From: Dasypus novemcinctus
Lineage: Eukaryota; Chordata; Mammalia; Cingulata; Dasypodidae
Direction of reading: 5' to 3'
DNA: 64,000 bases
NCBI RefSeq assembly: GCF_030445035.2
Contig: NC_080698.1
Coordinates: forward strand, 193,501 to 257,500
Below are positions 1-12,699 of this stretch, in pieces; position 1 is the first letter of the stretch, and each line of letters opens with the position of its first letter. The notes beneath the pieces are model-generated. The model saw only the letters and a program-made list of their open reading frames with translations. It was not told where the DNA came from and searched no databases. The translations under genes and the position numbers were made by a program.

Positions 1-123
1 TGCTTGTTGTGGTGTCTGCTTGGTTGCAGCGTCTGCTGGTTGTGGCATCTGCTTAGTTACAGTGTCTGCTGGTTGTGATGTCTTCTTGGCTGCAGTGTTT
101 TGCTCATTGTGGCATATACTTGT

Positions 124-985
124 CTTCTTTAGAAGGCACCGGAAACAGAACCCAGAACCTCCTGTGTGGGAGGCAGGCACCCAATTGCTTGAGCCATATC
201 TGCTCTCCTACATGGTTTATTCTTTTTTTTTTTTAAAGATTTAATTTATTTATACCCCCCCCTTATTGTTTGTGCTTGCTGTCTTCTCTTTTGTGTACTC
301 ATCTTTTTTTTTTTTTAGGAGGCACTGGGAACCAAACCTGGGACCTCCCATGTGGGAAGGAGGTGCCTAATCACTTGAGACACTCCTGCTCCCTGCTTTG
401 TTATGTCTCTTATTGTATTTCCTTGCTGTGTCTCTTTGCCACATTATCTTGCTGTGTCATCTCATCTCACTGCATCATTTTGTTGCATCATTTTGTTGCA
501 TCAGCTTGCTGTGCCAGCCTGTTGGATCAGCGTGCTGTCTTGCTCATCTTCTTTAGGAGGCACTGGGAACCAAACTCAGGACCTCCCATGTGTTGAGCCA
601 CATCCGCTTCCCTCATACATGGTTTCCTCTTGTTACATCTTTTCCTCATAGCATTGAAACTATAATTGCCAAACTATCTTTTTTTTTAGGAGGTACCAGG
701 GATCGAACCCAGGACCTCGTACATGGGAAGCAGGTGCTCAACCACTGGTTGCTTCCACTCCCCAATGAGAATGGTTTTTTCATTTGTTTGTTTTTTTAGG
801 AGGAACCCAGGACCTTGTACATGGGAAGCAGGCTCTCGACCACTGAGCTGCTTCTGCTCCCCAGAAATCAGCCTTGTTTTTTTGTTTTGCTTTTGTTTCT
901 GTTTTAGGAGTTGCCAGGGATTGAACCCAGGACCTGATATATGGGAAGCAGGCACTAAAACCACTGAGTTACACCACCTTCCCCA
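124..985 (-). repeat. Cluster of tRNA-derived SINE fragments (DAS-like)
   Basis: Five or so SINE bodies lie in the - orientation. Each shows the inverted B-box region (a gaacc(c/a)aacc...ggacctcc motif) near 150, 335, 570, 700, 815 and 920, followed by the inverted head ending in ccacatctgc-like sequence. Between some of them are T-rich blocks with aaagattta, the inverted A-rich tail. The first 120 bases hold gttgtgg/tctgctt short repeats that look like the degenerate internal tail of the first copy. The family resembles the DAS SINEs described from the nine-banded armadillo. Exact family boundaries cannot be fixed by eye. Confidence 0.8.
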
Positions 986-1853
986 GACTGTCTTTTAGTG
1001 AGCCTTGACTTTGGCCTTTAAAATTTTATTATTATAGAGCTATATATGCATAGTAATGAAAAAGTTTAAATCTTTTAAGGCATTATAAATGTAAAAGTAT
1101 TTGATAGAGTAATGAAATTCTAAAAGTACAAGAGGATACAAGATGAAAAGTTAAAAGTCTCCTGCTCCCAAACCCACTGTCTAGGTTTCTAATTTTTCTG
1201 GTTATTTCTATGTCTTAGAATAAAGAATAGTAAATTGTTCTTTTGTTGGTAAACTTTACATCATATACTTTACATTAAATCTTTAAACCTTCTTGATCTG
1301 CTATTTATATGTTACTAAGGTTTATAACATTTATACTTTGGTATAAACTTAGTCTGAGCTTTGTCAAAGCAGAGGTTATAAATTGAGGTCTCTTATAACA
1401 CATCCAGACCATAAAAGTATTTTATTTGTCTAACACAGTATGCTACTTTTGAATAGTTGGTCATGTTTAATATTGAGAAATTTCACGTAAATCCAGATTT
1501 TAGCTTCCCTTAAAAAATGAGATGACTCAATAACACTTGTCATGTTTTGCCATAGGTAAAAGTTTACTAGAAGAGGGTAGCAGCTTTCTGCTTAGATTTG
1601 TGCACGTGTTCTTCAGTTTACAATAGTCCTCACCTGGTTCATTTTACTCATTTACATTTACCATCTAGCCCTGTGGGTCTTGAGTGTGTAATCATGGTCT
1701 ATTAAAATACAAAACCAGCATTTTTAGTGTTATCAGTATATAAGTAGTATATTCAGACCTGTGAAGAACTGTATGTAATTCTGTATCATTAAGTATATTC
1801 CACTTGAGAGCTAAATATTATACTATAAACAGCAGAAAAACTGAAAAGTTTTT

Positions 1854-1923
1854 CTATTTTTAAAAATGTAATATATATTTTAATCTTCCTATTTTTAAAA
1901 ATGTAATATATATTTTAATCTTC
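1854..1923. repeat. Perfect 35-bp tandem duplication
   Basis: The 35-base unit starting ctatttttaaaaatgtaata occurs twice back to back (1854-1888 and 1889-1923) without a mismatch. The lack of divergence suggests a recent slippage or duplication in AT-rich intron sequence. No function is suggested. Confidence 0.9.
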
Positions 1924-2082
1924 TAATTCAGATTGTTTAATCTTATACTTTTTTTAAAAAAATGTAAATTAGTTTCTTCTTAAAGGCATACGTCGTGGAA
2001 CTTTCTAATATACTGTTCTAATTTGGGTTTCTCTCTTCTCACCCACCCCCACCCCAGCCTCCTGTCCTTACCATCCTTTCTT

Positions 2083-3690
2083 TCAACAAATATCTCTGAA
2101 GCACTCACTTTGTACCTAGTATTGTTCTGGGTGCTTCTAATGCAGCAAGAGGCAGGTAAAGTCTACCCTCATGCACAGTGGAGGAAAATACACAGGAAAC
2201 AAAATGCCGCAGAATAAAATAAAGCATAGTAAAAGGTTGTTGCAGGGGTGGGAAAGAAAGATGGGATAGGCCGCTTGGGAAGCAAGACTGAACAGAAACT
2301 TCAGTGAAGAGGGGCCAGGGGAGCTCCCCAAGCAGAGGGGACAGCGAGTGCAAACACAGGGGCAAGTATGTGCACGTCATGCTCAAGGAACAGCAAGAAA
2401 TGCCAGTGTGACTGGTGTGACTGGAGCAAAGTGACCAGTGAGGAGAGGGAGGGGAGTAAGGGAGGCAATGGAAGAAGTGTGAATTGTAGTAAGTGAGCTG
2501 TGATGCTCTTGTAGGTTTTTAAAGTTTTTATTAAATTTTTTTTTACTTTATATATATATATATTTATTTATTAGAGAAGTTGTAAACTTAGAAAACAATC
2601 ATGCATTATGTACAGAATTCCCATACAGTACCCCTCCACCAAAACCTTACATTGTTGTCGAACATTTGTTATAAATTATGAAAGAATGTCATAAACTCTT
2701 ACCACTAACTATGGTCTCTAGTGTACATTTGGTATATTTTTTAATACCCCCTCTATTAGTAACACAGTGCCTTCTTTGACGTTAATCCAAGAATATTAAA
2801 ATATTTTTGTTAATTATAGTCCATAAGTTACATCAGTTGTATTTTTACCATCTTCGTTCTTATCATCTTGTAATAGTGCTGTACATTTGTTCTAGTTCAT
2901 ATAAGAACATTCTTGTATTTGAACTGTTAACCACAATCCTCATCCACCTCCAGACTCACTGTGTTATTCAGTCCCTAGATTATTCTCTAGCTTTCAGTTG
3001 GCATATCCCTAGACTACCTCTTTCAACTGCAATCCCATTTATAAACCAGCCATGCTAGTTGTACTCTCTATAATGTGCAACTATCACTTCTACCCATTTC
3101 TACACTTTTATAATCAAACTAATTGAAAACCGTACACACATTAATTATCAGTGTCCCTTCTCAGCTCTCATCCTGTCTCCTAGTATCTTATAGGGTTTTG
3201 ATCAAGATAGTGGCAAAATCTGGTTCACATTTTTAGAGCTTACTCTGCTGTATTTGAAGAATGGAAAAATAGGTGGAAATAGGGGGCCAGCTAAGGGCCT
3301 ATCTAGTGTAGTCTAAGTTAGAACTAAGAGTGACTTGGAATAGGATGGTGAGAAATGATTGATATAGGATGTACTTTGAAGCTTCAACCAGTGGGACTTC
3401 CTGATGTTTGTACAATGGGAGAGGAAGAGTCAAGGATAACTCTTAATATTTTCAGTCTGGGATGGTGAAGACCCAAGAGAAACAGGTTTAGAGACTAGAA
3501 ACCAGGGGTTGTGTTTGGGTATGGAAGTTTGAGATTATCTGATGCCCAAGTGGCAATGTTCAGTGGCAGGATATGAGTTTAGAACTTGGAGGAGAGGTTG
3601 GAAGTGGAGATTTGCTCTAGAATGGTCAGCACTTCAATGGTATTTTAAGGTATGATGAGATCATTTAAGATGAGAATAAATCTGAGGTCT
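2083..3690 (+). repeat. Ancient interspersed repeat, split by later insertion
   Basis: The flanks 2083-2515 and about 3186-3690 together read like one long medium-reiterated mammalian repeat. Its hallmarks are a caacaaatat...gcactcactttgtacc start, an acagcgagtgcaaa(c)..aggaacagcaag segment and a later gaggaagagtcaaggataac segment. A related copy appears near 29480-29960. I cannot assign the class from memory. The middle is interrupted by a T-rich-start element (2516-3185). Confidence 0.55.
2516..3185 (-). mobile_element. Xenarthran L1-like 3' end inserted in older repeat
   Basis: This begins with T-rich sequence (an inverted poly(A) tail), then ttagagaagttgtaaactta and a long 3'-UTR-like stretch that shares phrases with 10600-10960 (gtacatttgttataattcatgaa-type text, ccatacagtacccctcc / ccatacaccaccc). 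Imperfect direct repeats at both ends (tcttgtaggtttt near 2507 and tcttatagggtttt near 3186) look like a decayed target-site duplication. This supports an L1-type insertion on the - strand. Confidence 0.55.
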
Positions 3691-3907
3691 GAACCCTGGG
3701 GCACTTGGACATGTGGAGGCTGAGAAGAGGAGGATCCAGCAAAGGAGAGAGGGAAAGAGCAACCTTAGAGGTAGGAGAAAAACTAGGGGAAGTAGTGTCC
3801 CAGAAGCCACGTGAAGAAAACATTTCAAGGAAGGAGCGACCAGTTGAGAACTGATCATTGGATTTGGCAAGATGGAGGCCATTGCCAGCCTCAGGAAACT
3901 GTTGCTG

Positions 3908-4321
3908 TTTTTTTAAAGATTTATTTATTTATTCCCCCACCACCATTGTCTGCTTTCTGTGTCCATTTGCTGTGTGTTCTTCTGTGTCTGCTTGTCTTCT
4001 CTTTAAGTGGCACCAAGAACTGAGCCTGAGACCTTCTGGAGTGGGAGAGATGTGCTCAATCTCTTGTGCCACCTCAGCTCCCTGGTCTGCTGCATCTCTT
4101 ATTGTCTCTCCTGTGTCTCTTTTTGTTGCATTATCTTGCTGCACCAGCTCTCCGCATGGGCCAGCACTCTGCTCGGGCCAGCTCACCATGTGAGCCAGTA
4201 CTTTGTGTGGGCCAGCTCTTGGTGCGGGCAGCTTGTCTTCATCAAGAGGCCTCAGAATTTGAACCCTGGACCTCCCATATGGTAGACGAGAGCCCAATTG
4301 CTTGAGCAACATTTGTTTCCC
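3908..4321 (-). repeat. tRNA-derived SINE (DAS-like), full length
   Basis: The element is in - orientation. The inverted tail (T run, aaagatttatttatttattc) is at 3908-3942, a tgtgttcttctgtgtctgcttg section follows, then a middle part with repeated gggccagc boxes (4158-4215). The tRNA-like head is at about 4256-4321 with an inverted B box (gaaccc) and the end ttgcttgagcaac. The internal gggccagc(a/t)c repeats are typical of the longer subfamily. Confidence 0.85.
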
Positions 4322-5036
4322 AGTAATGTTTTAAGTCAGCAGCACAGTTGTCATTCTGTTTCTTTTTATTACATTCTAGTAAGCCTGACTCCCTTCTCCT
4401 CCTTTTCCTTAGATTCTTCTTTTTGTGTGTTGTTGGAGTACATCTCCAAATTCTTTCTGGAAGAGTTAGTAAATGAGAAACTTTCTGAGTCTTTTCTTGT
4501 CTGAAATGTTCTAAAACTCTGGTGGTGGGACTCAGGAATCTACATGTATGATAAGTTCTTTGGGGGCAATTTTATGTGCATAATCAGGTTTGAAAACCAT
4601 TCCTTTAGAGAATATTTTTCTGCCTTCACCCTGGAGGCAGGACAAAAGCCTGCTGCTTTTGCTAGTTGCCCAGTAATTCTACAGATGATTTCCTCAGTCT
4701 TGATTTTAACACCTTTTACTTACTTGGCCACTCAGTATTTGCCTGTTTCAGAGTCTGTGAAAAATCTGTATTTTGCTCTTCTAGGAATCCCAACTGCACT
4801 TTCTCAGCTTTGATTCCTTCCTCTTTGTTTTATCTGGCAGTGATATTCTCAGGACTTTCGTGACTGTGTTCTGTTGTTTCATACCTCTTTATTTCCATTT
4901 CAATTTTTTTTTTTACCTGGAAGGAGAGGAAAGCAAAATCCTGTGCTCAGTTTGCCATCTTGACCTGAAAACCCACTTTAATCCTTATTAGTTTTTTTTT
5001 TTGCATATCTTTAGCAAAGCAGGTTGACACTTTTTA

Positions 5037-6830
5037 ACCTTTTATTTCAACATAATTTAAGATTTACAGTATGTTACGAGAGCAATACAAAGATGCCTCT
5101 ATAACTTTAACCTAGATTCACTAGTTAACATTTTGCCACATTTCACTCTACCCTCCCTCACTGTATTTCTGTATACACACATATATTTTGTGTGCATGTG
5201 CTTATACACACATTGTTATTGTTTTCTGAACTATGTGAAAGTGAGTTTTAGGTATCATGTTTGCGTAACTATTCCTTTTTCTCTGTAGTGAATTAAAATA
5301 AAATAGGGGTTGTTCACATTGTCATGCTGCCTCAGCATCTCCAACCCTGTTGTTAGATCCCTCAGAGACCTTCCCTGATGCCTGCTTATACAGATGAGCA
5401 GCATCTCCCTCTCCTCCCCACATCCAATCTGAGTGCACACCCCTGTGAAGATCAGATACAAACTCCAATCCCTTCCTCTTAACTTGACCAGCTGCTACGT
5501 TTCCCCCATGTAACCCAAAGGCATAGTCCCCAGGCCACTGTAGCCTCTGTACCCCACCTACTTGGGTGAGCCCATGCTCCTGACGAGTTTCCTTGCATAA
5601 TCCTTCCTGTGAGGAATGCTGTGAGAACTAAGCAACTTTTTTCCATATATCCCTGGTGCCTCTCATCCACTGACCATCCTTAGTTATAAGATCCTTACAG
5701 CTCACTCTTAACTGCAGTATAATGATCAAATTCATGAAATTTAACATAGAAGAATATTATCCAATATACAGTCTATATTCAGATTTTACCAGTTGCCCCA
5801 GTAATGTCTTCTTTTTTCCCTGAGTCAGGATCCAATCCAGGATCATGCGTTGCATTTAGTTGTCATGTCTCTATACTCTCCTTTAATATGAAAGTGATAG
5901 TTCCTCAGCTTTTTTGTCTTTAATGTTGACAGTTTTTAAGAGTATAGGCCTGTTGTTTTGTAGTATATTCTTCAGTTTAGGTTTGTCTGATGTGTCCTCA
6001 TGATTAGATGCTAGTTATATTTTTGGCAGGACTACTCCAGTAGTGACATGTTTAGTGCATCACCTCAGGAGACAGAAAGATGTCTGTTTGTCTTACTGAT
6101 GGTAGAGACCTTGGTCACTTGGTTAATGTGGTATTCGCTAGATTTCTTCACTGCTAAGTTACCATTTCCCCCTTTGAAACTGATAAATAATCTTTGGGGA
6201 AATACTTGGAGATCATGTATTTATTGTTTTCCTCTTCAAACTTTGACCCACTGGTTTTAGCATCCATTGATGATTCTTGCCTGATTAGTTATCACTATGG
6301 TAGTTGCCAAATGATGATTCTGTTTTTCTTTCTACATTTACTAGACGATAGTCTCTTTAAGGAAGAGCTTTTCCTTTCTATTTATTGTCAGTATGGACTC
6401 ATGGATTCTTACTTTTTTCAATGAGTTTTAACCAGTTTACTCTGACTACTCACTTTGATGTTCAGATTGTCTCGGATTTGGCCAGTGTGGGCCCTTTCTC
6501 ATTGGCTCCCATGTCCTTTTGAGCTGTCCTCGTCCATTTCCTGGCCTAATGTGATGTTCCAGGCTTATCTGGTACCTTTCTTAGCTAAGCTCTGGGATCT
6601 TCCATTTCCCCAAGGAACTTGGTTCCTTTCATTGGGGACGGGAGGTGGTTTCTTGAATGTTCGTTCTGCTCTTTTGCTTATCATGTGTGTTCACATTTAT
6701 TTTCAGCCTTTTGTAATGGATGGAGAGAATCAAAAAGAGCCTAGTACACAATACTATTTTCTTTGGAGGCTCGCTGTTGGGATGAACTTTCTCCTGCATC
6801 TCTTGTGACCTGATTTTCAAGGGGATTTAT
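5037..6830 (-). mobile_element. Old L1 (L1M-type) 3' region
   Basis: This stretch runs from ttttatttcaacataattt, which resembles an inverted L1 tail, through text common to L1M 3' UTRs: cattttgccacatttcac, ggatccaatccaggatcatg, ttagttgtcatgtctc, gtagagaccttggtcacttg, catccattgatgattcttgc and tggccagtgtgggccc. A parallel copy is at 22560-23580. It is heavily mutated and without open coding frames. Orientation is inferred from the T-rich start. Confidence 0.6.
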
Positions 6831-7847
6831 AGACCATGGTGATAAAGACAGCGGGTGGCTGTGTGTGCTGGGAACGTGGATGTGAAGCTGAAGGGCAACA
6901 GGAGTCCTTTTCCTGAGGGAGGCCTGTGGGTTCCATCTTTCTCAGAAGCATAACAAAGTAATATCTACTTTATATATTTGTGTTTTTGACTAATAATTTC
7001 TCTATAACAATACAACTTTTGTTAAATTTGGCATTATTTTTCAGAGCAAGCTTGATTTCAGACAGAATTTTCAACCTAGAAATCTTTAGTCTATCTCTTA
7101 GCATGAAAGCAATATTTGGTCTTTTAATAAATTAAATTGGAAAAATTGTCTCAATTTCTCATTTTAAGTAATTTAGTTGGGCCCAAAATTCTATATATAT
7201 ATATGCACACATATATAAACTGGGGATAACTGGGTTAAGGAAAACTTGTGGGAGGCAAAGTTGGGCAAGAAAAAGAGTCAGGAAAAGGTAGGAAATGGTA
7301 GAATATATGCTGAGAAGTGGTAAGTTCTTTAGAGAGTTGGGCTAGAGTGTTCACAAGGGAAGGTGGCAAAAATAAAAGGAAAAGGTGGAGCCAAGTGGCA
7401 GAAACCTTAAATACTCAGTGAAAAAAATTCAGACTATTCTTTAGCAAGCAGGGCCATTTAAAAGGCAATTCATGATAAAAGAAATGTGGATAAAATGATG
7501 TCCATTATTGATGCTGAGAAAGGAGACGTAGCACTGCCCAGTCCTTGAGACCAGTCTGTTCCTTTGAAAGAAAAACTGATTTGGATTGTGAGTACTTGTT
7601 TCTGAGGAATGCCCTGCAATGATATATGGCAATTCAGAATGCTTGGGAAGTGTTTTCTCATATCCAGCCGTGTAATATTTACTGCTTTTTTACCGCTATG
7701 CTCTGAACCTAATTTTAGGGGAATTGTACCCAATGGAAATGGGCATATTTATTTAGTTTTCTATCCAGGCAATGAAACATGCATGTTTGTACTTAGGAAG
7801 AAGTAGAGGGAGGAAGTACAAACAACCTTAGGTAAAGTAGTCATGAG

Positions 7848-8252
7848 AAGCAGATTTGGCTCAACTGATAGAGCGTCCGCCTACCACATGGGAGGTCCAG
7901 GGTTCAAACCCTGGGCCTCCTGACCCATGTGGTGAGCTGGCCCATGCACAGTGCTGATGCGTGCAAGGAGCGCCATGCCACACAGGGTTGCCCTCCACAT
8001 AGGGGGAGCCCCACACACAAGGAGTGCACCCCGCAAGGAGAGCCACCCTGCACGCAAAAAGTGCAGCCTGCCCAGGAGTGGCGCCACAAAGACAGAGAAC
8101 TGACATAGCAAGATGACGCAACAAAAAGAGATACAGATTCCCAGTGCCACTGACGAGAATGCAGACAGACACGGAAGAACACACGGAATGGACACAGAGA
8201 GCAGAGGGCAGGGGGAAGGGGAGAGAAATAAATAAAAAACAAATCTTTAAAA
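7848..8252 (+). repeat. tRNA-derived SINE with target-site duplication
   Basis: The head (aagcagatttggctcaactg) carries a Pol III A-box-like segment (tggctcaactg) and a B-box-like ggttcaaaccc at about 7902. The body continues through gcgtgcaaggagcgccatgc to a tail aaataaataaaaaac. The 9-base direct repeat agtcatgag at 7839-7847 and 8253-8261 is a likely target-site duplication, marking a retroposition event. This is a SINE, not a tRNA gene. Confidence 0.85.
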
Positions 8253-8261
8253 AGTCATGAG

Positions 8262-8620
8262 GTAAAAGTGACCCGAGCAGTTGAGCGCCTGCCTCCCACA
8301 GGTAGGTCTCAGGTTTGTTTCCTGGTGCCTCCTAAAGAAGACAAACCAACAATGAGCAGACAACAGACATTGAGCAAAAATAATGAGCAGACAGAAAAAA
8401 CAAGCAGACAAGGAGCAAAAGTGAGCAGACAACAAGCAGACAAGGAGCAAAAAAAAACAAAAAATGAGCAAGGAGTGAATGTGACTCACGCAATTGAGCA
8501 CCCACCTCTCACATGGGAGGTCCTGGGTTCAGTTCCTGGTGCCTCCTAAAGAAAAAATAGACAATGAGCAAAGAAAAGCAAAAACAATGAGCAAAAAAAA
8601 AAAAAACCCCAAAACAACAA
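8262..8620 (+). repeat. Two further SINE copies with (aatgagcag)-type tails
   Basis: Two short copies follow in the + orientation, with heads at about 8268-8335 and 8478-8548. Each ends in cctcctaaag. They carry unusual tails made of repeated aatgagca(g/a)ac / gagcaaaa blocks (8350-8470 and 8560-8625) instead of plain poly(A). The inverted form of this tail (tgctcattgt) is seen at 99-112. Confidence 0.75.
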
Positions 8621-10604
8621 GCAAAAAGATGAGGGAGCCATTTGGGGACAGGGGGTAGAAAAGTAGTAGTTATCCTCTTGTATAGTTAAAGAAATATATG
8701 CTTTGAGAGGTCAAGTCTACGTAATTAGAAATTGTCAAAGGAGTGATCCAAACATGGGTCTGTCTGATATTTATGAGATTTGCCAGTCTTATAGCACTGC
8801 TCTTTGAAGCTTTCAGAGTCTACAGGAAAGGGATATAAGTGCTGAAGGCTAGTAGATAAAGATAGTATGGCTAGAGAGAAGTTACAAGTGATATTGGCTA
8901 GCATGCAAAAATAAGAACAAAAAATGGGCCAAGAGGAGGATTCCTTATCACTAGGCAGAAATGTCAGAGTATGTGTGACATGGCATCCTAAGACTTAAGT
9001 GAATGTGAGCCTAAGGGAAGATTAGTAGCAGTGATTTTATCAGAAGTGAGTCATCTGACATCTCTAATCAGAATTACCCCCTTTATTTTAGCTGAGGTCA
9101 TCTGTTTGCTTTCTCTGATGTGTCAGATTCAAGAAGAGATTGATTCTGAACAAATGAAACATGCGTGAAGATTCTGACCTGACAGCGTGAGCTTTGGATT
9201 TTACAACTCAGTGGTGGTGGAAATGGAAGAAGGATTTAACAGTCTGTGTTTTCCTTCTATAGCAGCACTTTCTAAACCTTCACCAACTCTTAGAAGGAGA
9301 GGAAATTGCAAATACTACTCTAGGGATCCTGAAGTGGAAGGAGTAATTTTTTTTGAAGTCGCCTGTTTTATCTTTCAGCCATTTTTTGTTCATTTCCACA
9401 TCTATTAGTTTAAGTTTAAAATTGTGTTTTAAATTATTTTACTGATTAAGTTTCTCCTTACTCCCACCCTAAATCTTTAAGTAGAGTCAGCAATATGAGA
9501 GGATGACACTTCGTATTCTGGCTTGGCAGGCTCCCACCCCCCAGCCCAGCCCAGGTACCCCAGTGTGAGTAATGGTCAGTCCCCGGGTCGGAGCCACTGC
9601 GTGAGCATCTGCAGAGGTTTTACGGATGACATGAGGGCCAGCCACGGTCCTGTTGGCTTCCCGCTCTCTGCAACTCCCTCACTTTTCTTGCTCCTACTGT
9701 CCTCAGGTATGGATTCCCTATTTATTAAACTGCTGGGGTTTCTTTCACTTGATTGGCTTTTTAAGGGCCTGGTCTCTTGATTTGTCCCAGCAGTTTTATT
9801 TTTAGAATTTCTTTTTTGTCTTACCAGGGAAATGTAATCATATGTCTTTTATCTATCTTGTTCTAGCAGATGCATATTTTTTCCCTCATAACCCTGCTTA
9901 ATATTTCAAGGCATAATTGCTGTGTAAAAATATGACATAAATAGGCAGGCTTAGTCTGGATGTTGTGCTGGTCTGAGTCAGTGTGAAGGCCCCGATGGGT
10001 GTGTGTGCTTGAAGAGGCGGGGGTGCTGCTTTTAAGATGCCGTTTCAGCCCCCTGGATGGATGGGAACAAGCTCAGGCCAGCCAGCCCATAAGAAAATGA
10101 ACTTCAGATTGTGAGTGCCGCTTCCGGTTGTGGTAGATACATTTTCTAATTATTCCTAATTGATTTCTAGATTTTGTTACAGTTTTTTTTTGACAAGAGT
10201 GTTCAGTGCCTTTTAGTAATTTAACAACAGCGAGAATTTCCTTTGTAAAGTATTTTTATACCTAAATTTATATGAAAAGGGTTATTGCTGATTTACTGAT
10301 ACTGCAAATTTGGCTCATTTAAGTCCTTGAGTCCTTTGTTTGGGCATCATTTGTGCCTTCCCAACCTATCGTCTCTCCTGAGACTCCAGTGTCGACCTTT
10401 AACTGGTCTAGTTTTGCCTGATTCCATGTTTCTCTGTTGTTCTCCTGCAAAGCCATCTTTTGTACCAATGCAATTGCATCCTCATCTTTTGAATGACATC
10501 TATCTACTAGAAAAATAGCTTTTTATATGGGTGTTGCAGATTTTTAAATTTTTTTTTTTAAAGCTAACATGTCATTGTATCTTTGTAACAATTCTTGGGA
10601 TAGG

Positions 10605-10960
10605 GAGCATGAAGATTTTTAAAAAATGTTTTGTTAGAGAAGTGGGTTTACAGAACAATCACACGTAAAATACAGGATTCCCATACACCACCCACCACCA
10701 ACAACTTCATTGGTGTGCAGCATTTGCTACAACTGATGATAGCACTTTTTTGTAAATGTGCTATTTTTTAAGCAATTGTTACTTTGTTACAATCGATGAA
10801 AGATTATTAAAACAGTAATTTTAACTATCATCCATAGTTTACATTAGGTGTATTTTTCCCTATCTACCACTCTATTATTAACACCTTGTATTAGTGTTGT
10901 ACATTTGTTATAATTCATGAAAAAACATTCATATGCTTATACTAGTAATTATAATGCATG
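10605..10960 (-). mobile_element. L1-like 3' end relic
   Basis: The relic starts ttttaaaaaatgttttgttag and shares a series of phrases with 2516-3185 (agagaagtgggtttacagaacaatcac, caggattcccatacacc, gtacatttgttataattcatg). The two are therefore copies of one family. It has a T-rich inverted tail and no coding frame. Confidence 0.5.
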
Positions 10961-12308
10961 GAGATTTCTATTACCTGTTTTGTAAATGAGGAAACAAGAT
11001 ACAGGTGGATGTGACTTGTAGCTTAGTGGCAAAATCAGGCCTCGACCAGGTCTTGGAGCTTCCAGCCCACTAAACCTGCTGCTTTAATACCCCAGCAGTG
11101 TCTAGAAACATTTTCTGGAAGTTGTCCAGTTTTCTGAATAATGGGAAAACTTAATACACAGTGTGAGTTGTCTACAAAGAAGATAGCCCCTAAATATTTT
11201 AGAATAGATTTTTTTAGAGTAAGTCTTAAATTGAAAGAAGAAACATAGGATTTTCTGTATTTCCAAATAGGACAGTCCTGTTTTAGACAGGTTGAAGTTG
11301 TTTTTTTTCCTGAGTCAGAGAATGTAGCGAGCAGCTGTTTTCATTTTTCTCATTATTTCTAGGGATAGTATTTTATCCCCCCTCCCCTTTTTTTAAAGAT
11401 TTATTTGTTTCTCCCTACCCCCTTGTTGTTTTGTTGTTTTGCCCCTTTTTGTTAAAATATTATGGTGGAATATTGTGAAGAATCACACCTTGTGGTTCCT
11501 ATTAGATATTTGTGTTCATGAGATTTCTCAAAAGTACTAGTAATAGGGGTCTTACATCTATTGTCAGTTCTTGAAAAATCTAAGAGAATTATACATTTCT
11601 GTGAGATAAAGTTGTATGTCAAGCTTTGTTACTTTTGGCTGGAATTCACCGAACCTGATTAGAAGCTCTGTTTGGCAGCAAATGGGCACAACCAATTAGT
11701 TGCCATTTGTTTGTAGACAAAGGAGTTGGAGGGAGGAAATAGTCAAGTGAATGTGGAGTCTCCTTGAGAACTGCTGCAGTAATGGGAGATGTCCACCAGG
11801 TGGCACCAAGAGCTTGCCGATGCTGTTGGATTCTCAGCTGTACCTGGAACACTTGAAGCCCATTTAGCACCCCTCGCCCACCAGTCCCTGTAAATTGTGC
11901 TCAGCTGGCTCTCCCTCCTTCTGGACCCCACCTTCCCCTGCACCCCACAGTGCTGTTTGTGCTCTGTGTTGGTACCTAACTGCACGCTCTGCAGTGAAGG
12001 CTGTGGGCCTGGGCTGCTCTAGACGGTAAACTTCTTGAGAGCCACCCCAATTGCACTTGCTCTAAAGCTTATTCCTTTCTGTATTCCCAGCAATGCCAGA
12101 AACAGGCCCTCTGTAGAAGTAATATCTGTTGGTGATTTGTTGCCTAATTGTGGACTTCCAAAGAGCTCACACTCAGCATATTGTTTGCTTTGAAGATTAA
12201 GGGGAGGGTGAATTTTTGTGTCTCTAAATTTTTAGTATAATGTCATAAGCTTCACTCTAAACCGCACCCTGACCAACCATTTTTAGTAACTTCAAAGATG
12301 GTTTTCTT

Positions 12309-12684
12309 GGGAAACGGACTTTGGCCCAGTGGTTAGGGCGTCCGTCTACCATATGGGAGGTCCGCGGTTCAAACCCCGGGCCTCCTTGACCCGTGTGGAG
12401 CTGGCCATGCGCAGTGCTGATGTGCGCAAGGAGTGCCGTGCCACGCAAGGGTGTCCCCCGCGTGGGGGAGCCCCACGCACAAGGAGTGCGCCCATGATGA
12501 AAGCCGCCCACCGTGAAAAGAAAAAGCAGCCTGCCCAGGAATGGCGCCGCCCACACTTCCTGTGCCACTGATGACAACAGAAGCGGACAAAGAAACAAGA
12601 CGCAGCAAATAGACACCAAGAACAGACAACCAGGGGAGGGGGGGGGGAATTAAATAAATAAATAAATCTTTAAAAAAAAGAAAA
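12309..12684 (+). repeat. tRNA-derived SINE flanked by 15-bp target-site duplication
   Basis: The head is gggaaacggactttggccc with B-box-like ggttcaaacccc near 12366. The body contains gcaaggagtgccgtgccacg and the tail is aaataaataaataaatcttt. The perfect 15-base direct repeat aaagatggttttctt sits at 12294-12308 and 12685-12699, clear proof of L1-mediated insertion. Confidence 0.92.
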
Positions 12685-12699
12685 AAAGATGGTTTTCTT

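Noticed and set aside
7848..7925. tRNA-like sequence with A and B boxes
   Set aside because: It is the head of a SINE: the same head recurs many times with SINE bodies, A-rich tails and target-site duplications. The cloverleaf is not conserved as a functional tRNA.
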